Source: Cytobacillus massiliigabonensis | Lineage (GTDB): Bacteria; Bacillota; Bacilli; Bacillales; Cytobacillaceae | Direction of reading: 5' to 3' | Assembly (NCBI RefSeq): GCF_900199725.1 | Contig: NZ_LT904904.1 | Span: forward strand, 2,093,398-2,157,397 | Length of the DNA: 64,000 bases | Shown here: one piece after another, positions 42,084-51,562 of the stretch | How positions within the stretch are numbered: the stretch's first letter is position 1 | Layout: each line of letters opens with the position of its first letter | Made by a program: the position numbers and the translations under genes | The notes under the pieces: model-generated | Seen by the model: the letters and a program-made list of their open reading frames with translations, nothing else | What the model was told of the DNA's origin: nothing | Databases searched by the model: none

Positions 42084-43448
42084 ATGAAAAAGAATGTAAA
42101 GCTTCTCTTTTTGTTCAGCTTGATCTTCAGCCTGATCTTTATGGCAGCTTGTTCGAATAATGAAAGTAAGCCAGAACCATCGGATAAAAATGACGGAGAT
42201 AAAGAAAAAGAAGAAAGTTCCGGCAAGGTGGAAATCAATTTCTGGCATGCAATGTCTGGTGCGGGTCAAGAAGCACTTGACACCATTGTGGCTGATTTTA
42301 ACAATTCACAAGACAAGTATACCGTCAATGCCGAATTTCAAGGTTCCTATGAGGAATCATTAACAAAACTACGCAGTGTAGGCGGAACGAAAGATGCACC
42401 AGCAATCACACAAGTGTTTGAAGTCGGCACAAAGTTTATGATTGACAGCGGGTATATTGAGCCAATGCAATCGTTTATTGATAAGGATAATTATGATCTT
42501 TCTCAACTGGAAGAGAATATCTTAAACTACTATCGCGTAGATGGAAAATTGTATTCGATGCCATTCAATTCCTCTACACCGGTAATGATCTATAACAAAG
42601 ATGCATTTAAAGAGGCTGGACTTGATCCGGATAAGGTGCCGCAAACCTTTAATGAAATAAAAGCGGCAGCAGAAAAACTGACAAAGCCTGATGAGCAATA
42701 TGGCTTTTCTATGCTAACTTATGGCTGGTTTTTTGAACAGCTTGTTGCCACACAAGGTGGTTTATATGTAAATGAAGAAAATGGCAGAGCTGGAGATGCG
42801 ACAGAGGCGGTATTCAATGGAGAAGAAGGTCTGCGAGTCTTTAATTTCTTAAATGATATGAATAAGGCAGGTACATTCGGAAACTATGGAACGAATTGGG
42901 ATGATATCCGTGCAGCCTTCCAGACGGGAAAAGTAGCGATGTACATGGATTCGTCTGCAGGTGTTGCGGCTGCTGTTAATAATTCCCCTTTTGAGGTGGG
43001 CGTAGCGTTTATCCCATACCCGGATGAAGTAGAACGTCAAGGGGTAGCTATTGGCGGAGCATCCTTATGGATGTCAAAAGGCATTGCAGCGGAAGAGCAG
43101 GAAGCAGCATGGGAGTTCATGAAATATTTAACTACACCTGAGGTTCAGGCAAAATGGCATATTGGAACAGGATATTTCGCGATAAATCCAGCAGCTTACG
43201 ATGAGGATATTGTTAAGGCAGAATGGGAGAAATACCCGCAATTGAAGGTAACAGTCGATCAGCTTCAGCAAACCAAACCGTCTATTGCAACACAAGGTGC
43301 GCTCATTTCTGTTTTCCCAGAATCCCGTCAGCAAATTGTTACTGCCCTTGAAAATTTGTATCAAGGTGCTGATCCGCAGGAAGTACTTGATCAAGCAGCA
43401 GAGGGAACAAATCGGGCGATAGAGATTGCTAATAAAACGAAGAAGTAA
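42084..43448 (+). CDS. ugpB: Glycerol-3-phosphate-type substrate-binding lipoprotein
   Basis: The 454-residue lipoprotein has the lipobox MAAC (C23) and a charged linker. The family-1 solute-binding body includes NFWHAMSGAGQEAL, AITQVFEVGTKFMIDSG and GKLYSMPFNSSTPVMIYN, matching UgpB. It binds the substrate outside the membrane and delivers it to UgpAE. It closes the ugpCAEB operon with a terminator. Glycerophosphocholine is an alternative ligand. Confidence 0.88.
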   Translation: MKKNVKLLFLFSLIFSLIFMAACSNNESKPEPSDKNDGDKEKEESSGKVEINFWHAMSGAGQEALDTIVADFNNSQDKYTVNAEFQGSYEESLTKLRSVGGTKDAPAITQVFEVGTKFMIDSGYIEPMQSFIDKDNYDLSQLEENILNYYRVDGKLYSMPFNSSTPVMIYNKDAFKEAGLDPDKVPQTFNEIKAAAEKLTKPDEQYGFSMLTYGWFFEQLVATQGGLYVNEENGRAGDATEAVFNGEEGLRVFNFLNDMNKAGTFGNYGTNWDDIRAAFQTGKVAMYMDSSAGVAAAVNNSPFEVGVAFIPYPDEVERQGVAIGGASLWMSKGIAAEEQEAAWEFMKYLTTPEVQAKWHIGTGYFAINPAAYDEDIVKAEWEKYPQLKVTVDQLQQTKPSIATQGALISVFPESRQQIVTALENLYQGADPQEVLDQAAEGTNRAIEIANKTKK

Positions 43449-43458
43449 GATTGAAAGG

Positions 43459-43488
43459 ATCAGTCCTTAAGAATGGACTGATTTTTTC
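43459..43488 (+). terminator. Terminator of the ugp operon
   Basis: ATCAGTCC (43459-43466) pairs with GGACTGAT (43475-43482), followed by TTTTT. Confidence 0.9.
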
Positions 43489-43640
43489 TATAGTGATAAC
43501 CCATTTTTAAAATATTCATAATGTAGTATAATAGAAAGTGTATTATGTGAATTTTGAAACGGTTCGAAAAATGTTGCAATCGCTTTCAAAATAATAGGGA
43601 TGAGGATGAAATCAACTATTCTTACGAAAAGGGAGGATAA

Positions 43641-45707
43641 ATGATGGGTGAAGCTGCAAAGGTAAAAACAGTCTGCGGCTATTGCGGAACAGGGTGTGGA
43701 CTCGTTGTTGAGGTAGACAATAATAAAATTGTGAAAATACGCGGAGATAAAGAAGCACCGGTTAATAAGGGGCAAACATGTGTAAAAGGTTCGTTTGCTT
43801 ATGAATATGTACATGATAAAAGCCGTTTAACTTCTCCGTTAATCCGCAAGGCAGGACAGCTTGTAGAAACAACTTGGGAAGAAGCGTATGCATTTATTGC
43901 AGAGAAGCTTGAGGCAATCAAATCCCAGTTCGGTCCTGAAGCCATCACAATGTTTGCAACTGCTAGAAGCACGAATGAAGTGAATTATGTAACCCAGAAA
44001 TTTATGAGAACAGTCATCGGCAGCAATAATATTGATGGCTGTAACCGAACGTGACACGCTCCGAGCGTTGCCGGTCTGGCAACTGTATTTGGAAGCGGAT
44101 TTCCAACGAATAGATTAGAAGATTTTGATCATACAGAAGTTCTCTTACTCATGGGTTCGAATACAACGGAAGCCCATCCGATTATTGCGAATCGCATGAA
44201 GAAGGCAGTGAAATCCGGCTTGAAAATTATTGTAATCGATCCTCGCCGGATTGACATGGTGAAAAGCGCCCATCGCCATTTACAAATTAATGTCGGTTCA
44301 GATATCGCGTTAATGAATGCTATGATTCAAGTTATTATTGAGGAAGAATTATATAATCCAGCCTTTATTAATCAATTTACAGTTGATTTTGACACGTTAA
44401 AAGAACAAGTGAAAAAGTATACACCTGAATTTGCCGCAGCAATTACTGGTCTCGAACCGCAGGACATTATCGATACGGCAAGAGAATATGCAAAAGCAGA
44501 TAAAGCAATGATTGCCTACACACTCGGAATTACAGAGCATCATTGTGGAGTAAATAATGTTTTTGATATTGCAAACTTAGCGTTATTAACTGGTCATATT
44601 GGAAAACCTGGCAGCGGGATTATGCCGCTACGCGGGCAAAATAATGTGCAGGGGGCAGGAGATATGGGATGCCTGCCTAATCAGCTGCCAGGTGCAGTCA
44701 GCATAACGAACGATGAGTACCGCGGGCGATTTGAGAAAGCTTGGGGCATGGAGATTAACCCAATAGCCGGTGATACGCAAACAAGAGCATTCGATAAAAT
44801 GGAAACTGGAGCGGTCAAAGCGCTTTATTGTCTTGGAGAAAATCCGTTAGTGGCGGATGTTCATATGACACACACAAGAAAGCTGCTCGAAAAATTAGAT
44901 CTTTTAATTGTTCAGGATATTTTCTTAACAGAGACAGCTAAGCTTGCTGATGTTGTTTTGCCTGCAAGATCATGGGGAGAAGTGGAAGGAACGTATACGA
45001 ATACAGACCGCCGTATTCAACGTGTACGGAAAGCAGTTGATGCCCATCCGAATACGAAAGACGATTGGGTTATACTTTGTGAACTAGCTACATTAATGGG
45101 TTATCCAATGAGCTATAATAGCAGTGAAGAAATCTGGGATGAACTGCGTGAGCTTGCATGGGAAATGTATGGCGGGATGCCTTATTCAAGACTGGAAAAA
45201 GAATACAGCCTCCATTATCCTTGTCCAGATGAGTCCCATCCAGGTACATTTGTTTTACATGAAAGGTATCATAACGAGGCTGCAGTTAGCGGAAAGCAGT
45301 CACCATTCGTTCCAGTCATGTATACAGAGCCGGTTGAGCTGCCGGATGAGGACTATCCATTTACACTGACAACTGGAAGACGCTATGAATCATATAATAC
45401 CCATACACAAACACGTTTTTATGCAAGCGGTGTAAAAATCAAGCAAAAAGAAGAAACGCTTGATATCCATCCAGACGATGCAGCAAAGCTTGGCATTGAA
45501 ACAGGTGAACTAGTTGAGATTAGCTCGAGAAGGGGCAGCCTGCACGTGAAGGCAAAAGTCACTGAGCAAGTTGCACCAGGACTCGTATTCATGAGCTTCC
45601 ATTTCAGTGAAGTTCCAACAAATGTCTTAACAATTAATGAATTTGATCCAATCTCAGGGACAGCTGAATTTAAGGCATGTGCAGTGAACATTCGATCATT
45701 AAAATGA
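43641..45707 (+). CDS. fdhA: Formate dehydrogenase, molybdopterin catalytic subunit, selenoprotein (in-frame TGA)
   Basis: The full frame is 688 residues with TGA at 44052-44054 (residue 138) in NNIDGCNRT-U-HAPSVAGLA, exactly the Mo-ligand Sec/Cys of FdhF-type enzymes. The 4Fe-4S ligands are C12, C15, C19 and C47, and RGQNNVQGAGDMG and GTYTNTDRRIQ follow. A SECIS hairpin lies just after the TGA. The enzyme is cytoplasmic, with no Tat signal. It oxidises formate to CO2 and passes electrons to a partner not encoded alongside. The ATG follows GGGAGGATAA. A split annotation into 137 and 518 residues would be wrong. Confidence 0.95.
44067..44083 (+). promoter_or_regulatory. SECIS hairpin in fdhA
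   Basis: GTTGCC (44067-44072) pairs with GGCAAC (44078-44083) around the loop GGTCT. The loop starts 18 bases after the TGA. The run TGACACG...GGTCT is strikingly like the E. coli fdhF SECIS as I remember it. Confidence 0.9.
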
Positions 45708-45718
45708 TTGCTTAAAGG

Positions 45719-45748
45719 AAAAGTGCTTAGCACTTTTCTTTTTTTTTT
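45719..45748 (+). terminator. Terminator of fdhA
   Basis: AAAAGTGC (45719-45726) pairs with GCACTTTT (45730-45737) with loop TTA, followed by C and ten Ts. Confidence 0.93.
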
Positions 45749-45797
45749 CCTAGAATTAGGGCTATTTCATATTAAACATAGCGCAAATTTGATATTT

Positions 45798-45890
45798 TAC
45801 TAGCAATTCTTAATAGTTATCTAGCCCTTCTAAAAGTTTATCTGCCATTATCTTTACTAAATCTCGCAATTTTAACAGTTTATCTCGCAT
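45798..45890. repeat. Degenerate 20-21-bp tandem units (TTATCTCGC core)
   Basis: Cores at 45798, 45818, 45838, 45859 and 45880 read TACTAGCAA, TTATCTAGC, TTATCTGCC, AAATCTCGC and TTATCTCGC. The reverse complement AATTGCGAGATAA resembles the TTTCGTAGATATA units at 17221-17313. It fills the gap between the fdhA terminator and the ytrA promoter. Confidence 0.65.
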
Positions 45891-45924
45891 TTTAAAAATA
45901 ACCTCTAAGATTTGAAAAAAGGGA

Positions 45925-45987
45925 TTGATTTCCTGCCAATTTGTACTATAATCAAACTGTATTAACTGTACTATGAGTCATAGTACA
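45925..45987 (+). promoter_or_regulatory. ytrA-type promoter with perfect palindromic operator
   Basis: The -35 box TTGATT (45925-45930) and -10 box TATAAT (45947-45952) are 16 bases apart. The operator TGTACTATGA-G-TCATAGTACA (45967-45987) has exact 10-bp arms and lies just after the expected start site. It is an excellent autorepression site for the GntR regulator that follows. Confidence 0.85.
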
Positions 45988-46011
45988 CTGCATACAGATG
46001 GGAGAGTGCGT

Positions 46012-46407
46012 ATGTTCGAGTTGGATATAAGGAGCCGCAAGCCGATTTATGAACAATTGGTTGAAAGGCTTAAAGAACTTATTATAACCGAAGTGTTAAA
46101 GACTGATGAACAGCTGCCTTCCGTCCGGACGCTCGCCCAACAGCTAACGATCAATCCGAATACGATTCAAAAAGCGTATCGCGAGCTTGAAATCCAAGGA
46201 TATATCTATTCGATTAAAGGAAAAGGAAGCTTTGTCAGTCCGGCAATTGACAGCCAAAATACAGAAAAGCTTCTAAAAGTAAAAAGTGACTTAATGAAGC
46301 TGTTATCAGAAGCGATGTACTTAGGCGTAACAGTGGAAGAATTAATAGTAACGATACAAGAACTACATGCTTCAATTGGGGGAGGGATAGAAAATGATCA
46401 AAATTAG
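46012..46407 (+). CDS. ytrA: GntR-family repressor, YtrA subfamily
   Basis: The 131-residue protein has a GntR winged helix-turn-helix (FELDIRSRKPIYEQLVERL, SVRTLAQQLTINPNTIQKAY, GYIYSIKGKGSFV) and a short C-terminal helical tail, as in YtrA-type regulators of ABC operons. The ATG at 46012 follows GGGAGAG; an in-frame ATG at 45973 lies within the operator. It overlaps the ATPase gene by 14 bases. It probably represses its own operon until cell-wall stress relieves it. Confidence 0.9.
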   Translation: MFELDIRSRKPIYEQLVERLKELIITEVLKTDEQLPSVRTLAQQLTINPNTIQKAYRELEIQGYIYSIKGKGSFVSPAIDSQNTEKLLKVKSDLMKLLSEAMYLGVTVEELIVTIQELHASIGGGIENDQN

Positions 46408-47299
46408 TCATGTCCGGAAATCATTTGATGGGCTGGAAGCGGTTGAAAATGTAAGTCTGACTGTCAACAAAGGTTCGATTTACGGCTTGCTCGGCTCGAA
46501 CGGTGCAGGGAAAACAACCCTTTTAAAGCTTTTAACAGGGTTATATGTGCCAGATGAAGGATTGATTTCGATTGACGGGCAGCCAGTTTATGAAAACCCG
46601 GAAGTGAAAGAAAAGATCTTTTTTATCCAGGACACACCCTATTTTCTGCCGCATTACACGACTAAACAAATGGCACAGTTTTACGCAAATCTTTATCCTC
46701 GTTGGAATGATGAACGCTATCAAGAGCTTGTAGCTATTTTTCAGGTCGATATACATAAGAAAATCCATCGTTTTTCAAAAGGAATCCAAAGACAGGTGGC
46801 ATTTATTCTTGCGTTATCTGCAATGCCAGAAGTGCTAATTCTTGACGAGCCTTTAGATGGACTGGATCCGGTCATGAGAAAAAAGGTAAAAGCTCTTTTG
46901 ATTGACGATGTGGCTGATAGAGAAATGACTGTACTAATTTCCTCTCACAACTTAAGAGAAGTAGAGGACCTATGTGATTTTGTAGGAATTATGCATAAAG
47001 GGCAAATGATGATTGAAAAAGATCTAGATGACCTTAAATCAGATACGCATAAGGTGCAGATTGCTTTTAAGGGCGGTGCTCCGATTCCAATTAGTATTTT
47101 TGATTCTGTTAAAGTGCTGCATAGAGAGAAGAGGGGAAGTATTCTCTTATTAATCGTAAAGGGCAAAGAAGAGGAAGTTACGGCAAGTATAAAAAAATAT
47201 CAGCCTGTCATTCTTGATATTCTTCCATTGACGCTTGAAGAAATTTTTATTTATGAAATGGGGGATGTTGGTTATGCAGTCGAAAATATCCTTGGTTAA
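46394..47299 (+). CDS. ABC transporter ATPase, YtrB type
   Basis: The 301-residue ATPase has Walker A GSNGAGKTT, a signature FSKGIQRQ replacing the usual LSGGQ, and Walker B VLILDEPLDGLDP. The degenerate signature motif is typical of YtrB-like subunits. The C-terminal 80 residues are a small domain of unknown role. It overlaps the regulator by 14 bases and the permease by 26, so the three are tightly coupled. Confidence 0.9.
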   Translation: MIKISHVRKSFDGLEAVENVSLTVNKGSIYGLLGSNGAGKTTLLKLLTGLYVPDEGLISIDGQPVYENPEVKEKIFFIQDTPYFLPHYTTKQMAQFYANLYPRWNDERYQELVAIFQVDIHKKIHRFSKGIQRQVAFILALSAMPEVLILDEPLDGLDPVMRKKVKALLIDDVADREMTVLISSHNLREVEDLCDFVGIMHKGQMMIEKDLDDLKSDTHKVQIAFKGGAPIPISIFDSVKVLHREKRGSILLLIVKGKEEEVTASIKKYQPVILDILPLTLEEIFIYEMGDVGYAVENILG

Positions 47300-49223
47300 T
47301 AAAGAAATAAGAAGAACGATCATTAGAAGTGTCGGCTGGGTTACAATTGTTCACTTTCTAGGATTAATTATTGCTCTTCCATTAGAAATTTTAATGACAG
47401 CAACAGGAGAACAAAGACAATATATTAGAGCAGAAAGCTTATTCTATTTTCACTTTGAAATTCAAGCAGTATTAAATATTGGAATTCCTGTCATATTAGC
47501 GGTTTTTTTATTCCGATACCTTCAAGTGAAGCCTTATAGTGATTTTATTCATAGTCTGCCGATTAAAAGAGATCGGCTCTTTCATCAATATGCATTAACT
47601 GGAATGATCCTATTAATCTTTCCAGTATTGCTGATCGCTATCATCATCTCAGCTTTGTATATTCCGCTGAATTTGGCTGAGTTTTTTACATGGACTGATA
47701 TTTTCAAGTGGCTTGGCATCACAATTATGTTTAATCTTCTTGTCTTTCTAGCGGGTGTTTTTACAGGAATGATATCGGGCATTTCAGCAGTGCAAGGGAT
47801 ATTAACGTATATATTTTTACTATTGCCAATGGGATTACTCGTCTTATTAGCTTATAATCTCCCATTCTATCTGTATGGATTTGCTGATCAGTATGTGATG
47901 GAAAGTAAGGTTGAATCATTTTCTCCATTAGTCGCACTCAGTCAAATAGATTACAGACCTTTAGGGGCAATTGAAATCATTGTTTATTGCTTACTTATAT
48001 TCATTTTATACGGTGTTTCTTTATGGGTGTATAAAAACAGAAGGCTAGAAGCTGTCACACAATCACTCGTATTTCCCTTGTTAAAACCAATTTTTAAGTA
48101 TGGGATGACCTTTTGTACGATGCTGTTAGGCGGTTTGTACTTTGGAATTATGGAGGGAAATACGACTTGGCTTATTGCGGGCTATGTGTTTGGGGCAATT
48201 CTTGGCTATTTTGTTGCCGAGATGGTTCTGCAAAAATCTTGGCGGATTATTATTCATATTAAAGGACTTATTATTTATGCAGGGGCAATGGCACTGTTAG
48301 TCATTTTATTTCAATTCGATTTTACCCAGTTTGAAAAAAAAGTGCCTAATTTAAGTGAGGTCGAAAGGATTCACTTAAGTGAAAATTATTTCATGTATAG
48401 TGATGCCGAGGATCCATTTTACCTAACTACCATTGAAAATATGGATTTAATTAGAAGGCTTCATAAGGAGATCATTGCAAATAAAAATGAGAATAAATTA
48501 AATGACAGGAGTGAACATGCCTTTTTTGTTTATGAATTGAAAAATGGGAAGAAGCTTGTACGGGATTACGTGATAAACAAAAAGGAATATGCTCATTATT
48601 ATAAACTAATCCATGAGTCGGAAGAATATAAAAGGGTAACTAACGGGATATTCAAATTAAAAGAAGACCAAATAGAAAAAATCACGATCCATCCTTATGG
48701 ACCTATTCAGAAAAAAGCTGTAATAGTAGATCCAGCTGACATAAAGGAAGCGATCGCAGTATTAAAAGATGAAATTAATACAGCAACCTATGAGGAAACA
48801 GAAGATGATAGAGATCCTCTTGCATTCATCGAAATTATGCAAAAAAACGAAAAAACGGTGGGAATCGAATGGAGAATATCATATAAGAATTTTGAGGAAT
48901 GGCTGGATAAAAAAGAGTTACTGGAGCAGGCAAAAGTAACAGCAGCTGATATATCATATGCCTATATTGTTGATACAAATGATCTTAAAATCAATTATGC
49001 CCAAGGATATTCCTATGAAGAATTATTTGAACAAATGAGAAAAATTGGCCATTCCATCAAAGTGACAGATAAAAAAAGACTTGAAGAAAGCTTAATTAAT
49101 GCCAGCGGAATTCATGATGGTCCGTACATGATTGGGTATTATTATAAAGCGGATGGGTCTATAGATATCAAAAGCTTTACAGCTGAGCATATTCCTGAGT
49201 TTGTACAGAAATATTTTAAATAA
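47274..49223 (+). CDS. Large ABC transporter permease, YtrC/D-like
   Basis: From the ATG at 47274 (GGGGGATG upstream) the protein has 649 residues. Eight to ten hydrophobic spans occupy the first 370 residues. A soluble domain of about 280 residues follows (from NLSEVERIHLSENYF), ending HIPEFVQKYFK. In B. subtilis the equivalent functions are split over YtrC and YtrD; here one long protein is present. The soluble part is presumably extracytoplasmic and might bind a ligand. The family beyond YtrC/D-like is not certain. Confidence 0.75.
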   Translation: MQSKISLVNKEIRRTIIRSVGWVTIVHFLGLIIALPLEILMTATGEQRQYIRAESLFYFHFEIQAVLNIGIPVILAVFLFRYLQVKPYSDFIHSLPIKRDRLFHQYALTGMILLIFPVLLIAIIISALYIPLNLAEFFTWTDIFKWLGITIMFNLLVFLAGVFTGMISGISAVQGILTYIFLLLPMGLLVLLAYNLPFYLYGFADQYVMESKVESFSPLVALSQIDYRPLGAIEIIVYCLLIFILYGVSLWVYKNRRLEAVTQSLVFPLLKPIFKYGMTFCTMLLGGLYFGIMEGNTTWLIAGYVFGAILGYFVAEMVLQKSWRIIIHIKGLIIYAGAMALLVILFQFDFTQFEKKVPNLSEVERIHLSENYFMYSDAEDPFYLTTIENMDLIRRLHKEIIANKNENKLNDRSEHAFFVYELKNGKKLVRDYVINKKEYAHYYKLIHESEEYKRVTNGIFKLKEDQIEKITIHPYGPIQKKAVIVDPADIKEAIAVLKDEINTATYEETEDDRDPLAFIEIMQKNEKTVGIEWRISYKNFEEWLDKKELLEQAKVTAADISYAYIVDTNDLKINYAQGYSYEELFEQMRKIGHSIKVTDKKRLEESLINASGIHDGPYMIGYYYKADGSIDIKSFTAEHIPEFVQKYFK

Positions 49224-49256
49224 GTCAGCTGTTTAAGGCAGAGAGGAGGGGTAAGA

Positions 49257-49778
49257 GTGGATTGCAATTGTATGGATATGAACGAACTTTTTAAATTGTA
49301 CAATAAGAGGCTTTTTCAAGTTGCCTACTGTATTACTAGAGATTATTATTTAGCTCAAGATGCCGTTCAGGAAACATTGATTAAAGCTTATCAGAAAATG
49401 AACACAATCGAAGACCCTGAAAAAGTAGGCGCGTGGCTTTCCGCAATAGCAACAAGATCTGCCATTGACATTGTCCGTAAAGAAAGAAAATTAAACGATC
49501 GAACGGCGAGTCATATCGAAATAGAAACGGCTAATATAAAAATGGATCAAAATGTCGAACAGGAAGTGGAAATGAATCTCTTAAAAGAACAAATCCAACA
49601 AGCTATAAACTCTCTTTCCCTCGATCAAAGGGAAGTGTTTCTTCTAAAAATAAATAGCGGATTAAAGGAAAGAGAAATAGCCACCCTATTAAAGATAAAC
49701 CAAAATACGGTGAAAACGAAAATATATCGAGTAAGAAAGCAGCTGAAGGAAATGCTGACAGAGAGTTTTTCCGCATGA
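49257..49778 (+). CDS. ECF-type RNA polymerase sigma factor
   Basis: The 173-residue protein has sigma region 2 (FQVAYCITRDYYLAQDAVQE) and region 4 (LSLDQREVFLLKINSGLKEREIA). The GTG start follows GAGAGGAGGGG, 33 bases after the permease, so it is in the ytr-type operon. No anti-sigma gene is adjacent, so the permease with its soluble domain might serve that role; this is speculation. A terminator follows. Confidence 0.9.
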   Translation: MDCNCMDMNELFKLYNKRLFQVAYCITRDYYLAQDAVQETLIKAYQKMNTIEDPEKVGAWLSAIATRSAIDIVRKERKLNDRTASHIEIETANIKMDQNVEQEVEMNLLKEQIQQAINSLSLDQREVFLLKINSGLKEREIATLLKINQNTVKTKIYRVRKQLKEMLTESFSA

Positions 49779-49798
49779 ATTTTTAGAGATAAAAATAG

Positions 49799-49843
49799 AA
49801 AACACATGGCTATTTATAATAGAAAATTGCCATGTGTTTTTTT
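49799..49843 (+). terminator. Terminator of the ytrA-sigma operon
   Basis: AAAACACATGGC (49799-49810) pairs with GCCATGTGTTTT (49829-49840), followed by Ts. Confidence 0.92.
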
Positions 49844-49872
49844 GTAATACATTTACAAAAGGCAGGATGAGA

Positions 49873-50559
49873 ATGATGAAAATTTTAATAGTTGAGGACG
49901 ATAAAACCATAGCATCGGGGCTTGAATATTCACTGCAGCAGGATTCTTATACAACTGTCATTTGTTATGATGCTGCTTCAGCGAAAAAGGTACTCCTAAA
50001 TCAATCTGATGAATTGGATTTATGTCTATTTGATTTAGCCCTGCCAGATGGAAGCGGCTATGAACTATGTAAGCTTGTGAAGGAAAGGAACGATACACCA
50101 GTCATATTTTTAACAGCAAATGATGATGAGATCAATGTTGTTATGGGACTTGATATGGGAGCGGATGATTATATCACGAAGCCTTTCCGAATACGTGAAC
50201 TCCTGTCTCGAATTAAATCTGTTTTGAGGAGATATCAAAAACAGCCCCCAAAAAATGCGACCATTCAAATTGAAAGCATTCGTATCAATTCGCTTGAAGG
50301 AAAGGTTTATAAGCATAGCGAAGAAATTGTCTTAACCGCATTAGAGTATCGATTATTGCTCATTTTCGCCAATCATATTGGTCAAGTACTGACAAGAAAT
50401 CAGCTACTTGAACAAATTTGGGATGTGGCAGGTGATTTTGTTAATGACAATACATTGACCGTTTACATAAAAAGACTGCGTGAAAAGCTTGAGGATGATC
50501 CTCAAAATCCAACACTGATTAAAACAGTTAGAGGCATGGGCTATAAGGTAGGTGGGTAA
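49873..50559 (+). CDS. OmpR-family response regulator
   Basis: The 228-residue protein has a receiver domain (VEDDKTIASGLEYSL, phospho-Asp D54 in LFDLALPDG, DYITKPFRIRELLSR) and a winged-helix domain (LTALEYRLLLIF, NDNTLTVYIKRLREKL). The ATG-ATG at 49873 has GGCAGGA 6 bases upstream. It overlaps or abuts the kinase gene. With the kinase and the ABC transporter downstream it forms a peptide-antibiotic-type sensing module as in Bce-like loci. Confidence 0.9.
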   Translation: MMKILIVEDDKTIASGLEYSLQQDSYTTVICYDAASAKKVLLNQSDELDLCLFDLALPDGSGYELCKLVKERNDTPVIFLTANDDEINVVMGLDMGADDYITKPFRIRELLSRIKSVLRRYQKQPPKNATIQIESIRINSLEGKVYKHSEEIVLTALEYRLLLIFANHIGQVLTRNQLLEQIWDVAGDFVNDNTLTVYIKRLREKLEDDPQNPTLIKTVRGMGYKVGG

Positions 50560-50560
50560 G

Positions 50561-51562
50561 ATGCTCCGTAATCGTGAAATTGCATTTTTACTGACGGCAA
50601 TGAGTACCATTAGTTTGATGTCTTGTATTACAGCAGCATTTTTTTCAATCAATGCCGCATTAATCACATTGATTACATCAGTTCTTCTGATAGGGTGCAG
50701 CTTGATGTTTACCCGTTGGAGGTATAAAGAGATAGAAAAGCTTTCAAGCTACTTGCGCCAAATTACTAGCGGCAATTATTCGCTTGATGTTCGTGATAAT
50801 CAAGAGGGAGAGCTTAGTATTTTAAAAAATGATATATACAAAGTAACACTCATGCTGTCTGAGCAAAAATCTGTCCTTAAGCTGGATAAAATATTGTTAA
50901 CTGATGCGATCTCAGATATTTCCCATCAGCTAAAAACACCGCTTACTTCTATGTTGATGATGGCTGATTTGTTATATGATGCCAAGCTTCCAGTAGAAAA
51001 AAGGACTGAATTTATCAAAAGTATTCGGATACAGCTTGAACGAATGGAATGGCTTGTTTCCTCGTTATTAAAGCTTTCAAAAATTGATGCGGGCACTGTT
51101 TCATTCAAAAAAGATCAAATTTACGTGAAGAAACTAATTGAAAAAGCGGCAGAGGCGATTATGATTCCAATAGATATTAAAGAACAAACTCTATCATTTG
51201 AAGGGGAAGATAAGACTTCCTTTATAGGGGACTTCAACTGGACATGCGAAGCGATTATAAATATTTTAAAAAACTGTGTAGAGCATACTTCAGCAGGTGG
51301 TACCCTTTCTATTTCTTTTTCAGAAAATGTTCTTTTTACAGAAATATTGATTGAAGATGATGGAGAGGGCATTCCAAAGGAAGATATTCCTTATATATTT
51401 AACCGTTTTTATAAAGGGAAAAATGCATGTGAGGATAGTGTTGGTATAGGACTTGCCATGGCTCATAGCATTATAAAACGCCAAAATGGGGACATTCATG
51501 TAAAAAGCGAGCTGAATAAGGGCACACAATTTCAACTGAAGTTTTATAAACAGATTATTTAA
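50561..51562 (+). CDS. Sensor histidine kinase
   Basis: The 333-residue kinase has two adjacent N-terminal spans (about residues 8-30 and 34-50) with almost no extracellular loop. HisKA with ISDISHQLKTPLTS (H122) and an HATPase domain (INILKNCVEH, DDGEGIP, GIGLAMAHSI) follow. Intramembrane-sensing kinases of this kind usually need their ABC transporter as the actual sensor, which fits the neighbouring ABC genes. The ATG at 50561 lies one base after the regulator stop codon, with GGTGGG upstream. Confidence 0.9.
   Translation: MLRNREIAFLLTAMSTISLMSCITAAFFSINAALITLITSVLLIGCSLMFTRWRYKEIEKLSSYLRQITSGNYSLDVRDNQEGELSILKNDIYKVTLMLSEQKSVLKLDKILLTDAISDISHQLKTPLTSMLMMADLLYDAKLPVEKRTEFIKSIRIQLERMEWLVSSLLKLSKIDAGTVSFKKDQIYVKKLIEKAAEAIMIPIDIKEQTLSFEGEDKTSFIGDFNWTCEAIINILKNCVEHTSAGGTLSISFSENVLFTEILIEDDGEGIPKEDIPYIFNRFYKGKNACEDSVGIGLAMAHSIIKRQNGDIHVKSELNKGTQFQLKFYKQII

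Noticed and set aside
43560-43600. CcpA cre site upstream of fdhA
   Set aside because: TGAAACGGTTCGAA is one base short of the cre consensus alignment and lacks symmetry.
43641-44054. Separate 137-residue truncated oxidoreductase gene
   Set aside because: The frame continues without loss after TGA 44052-44054, at the known Sec site and with a SECIS hairpin, so it is part of one selenoprotein.
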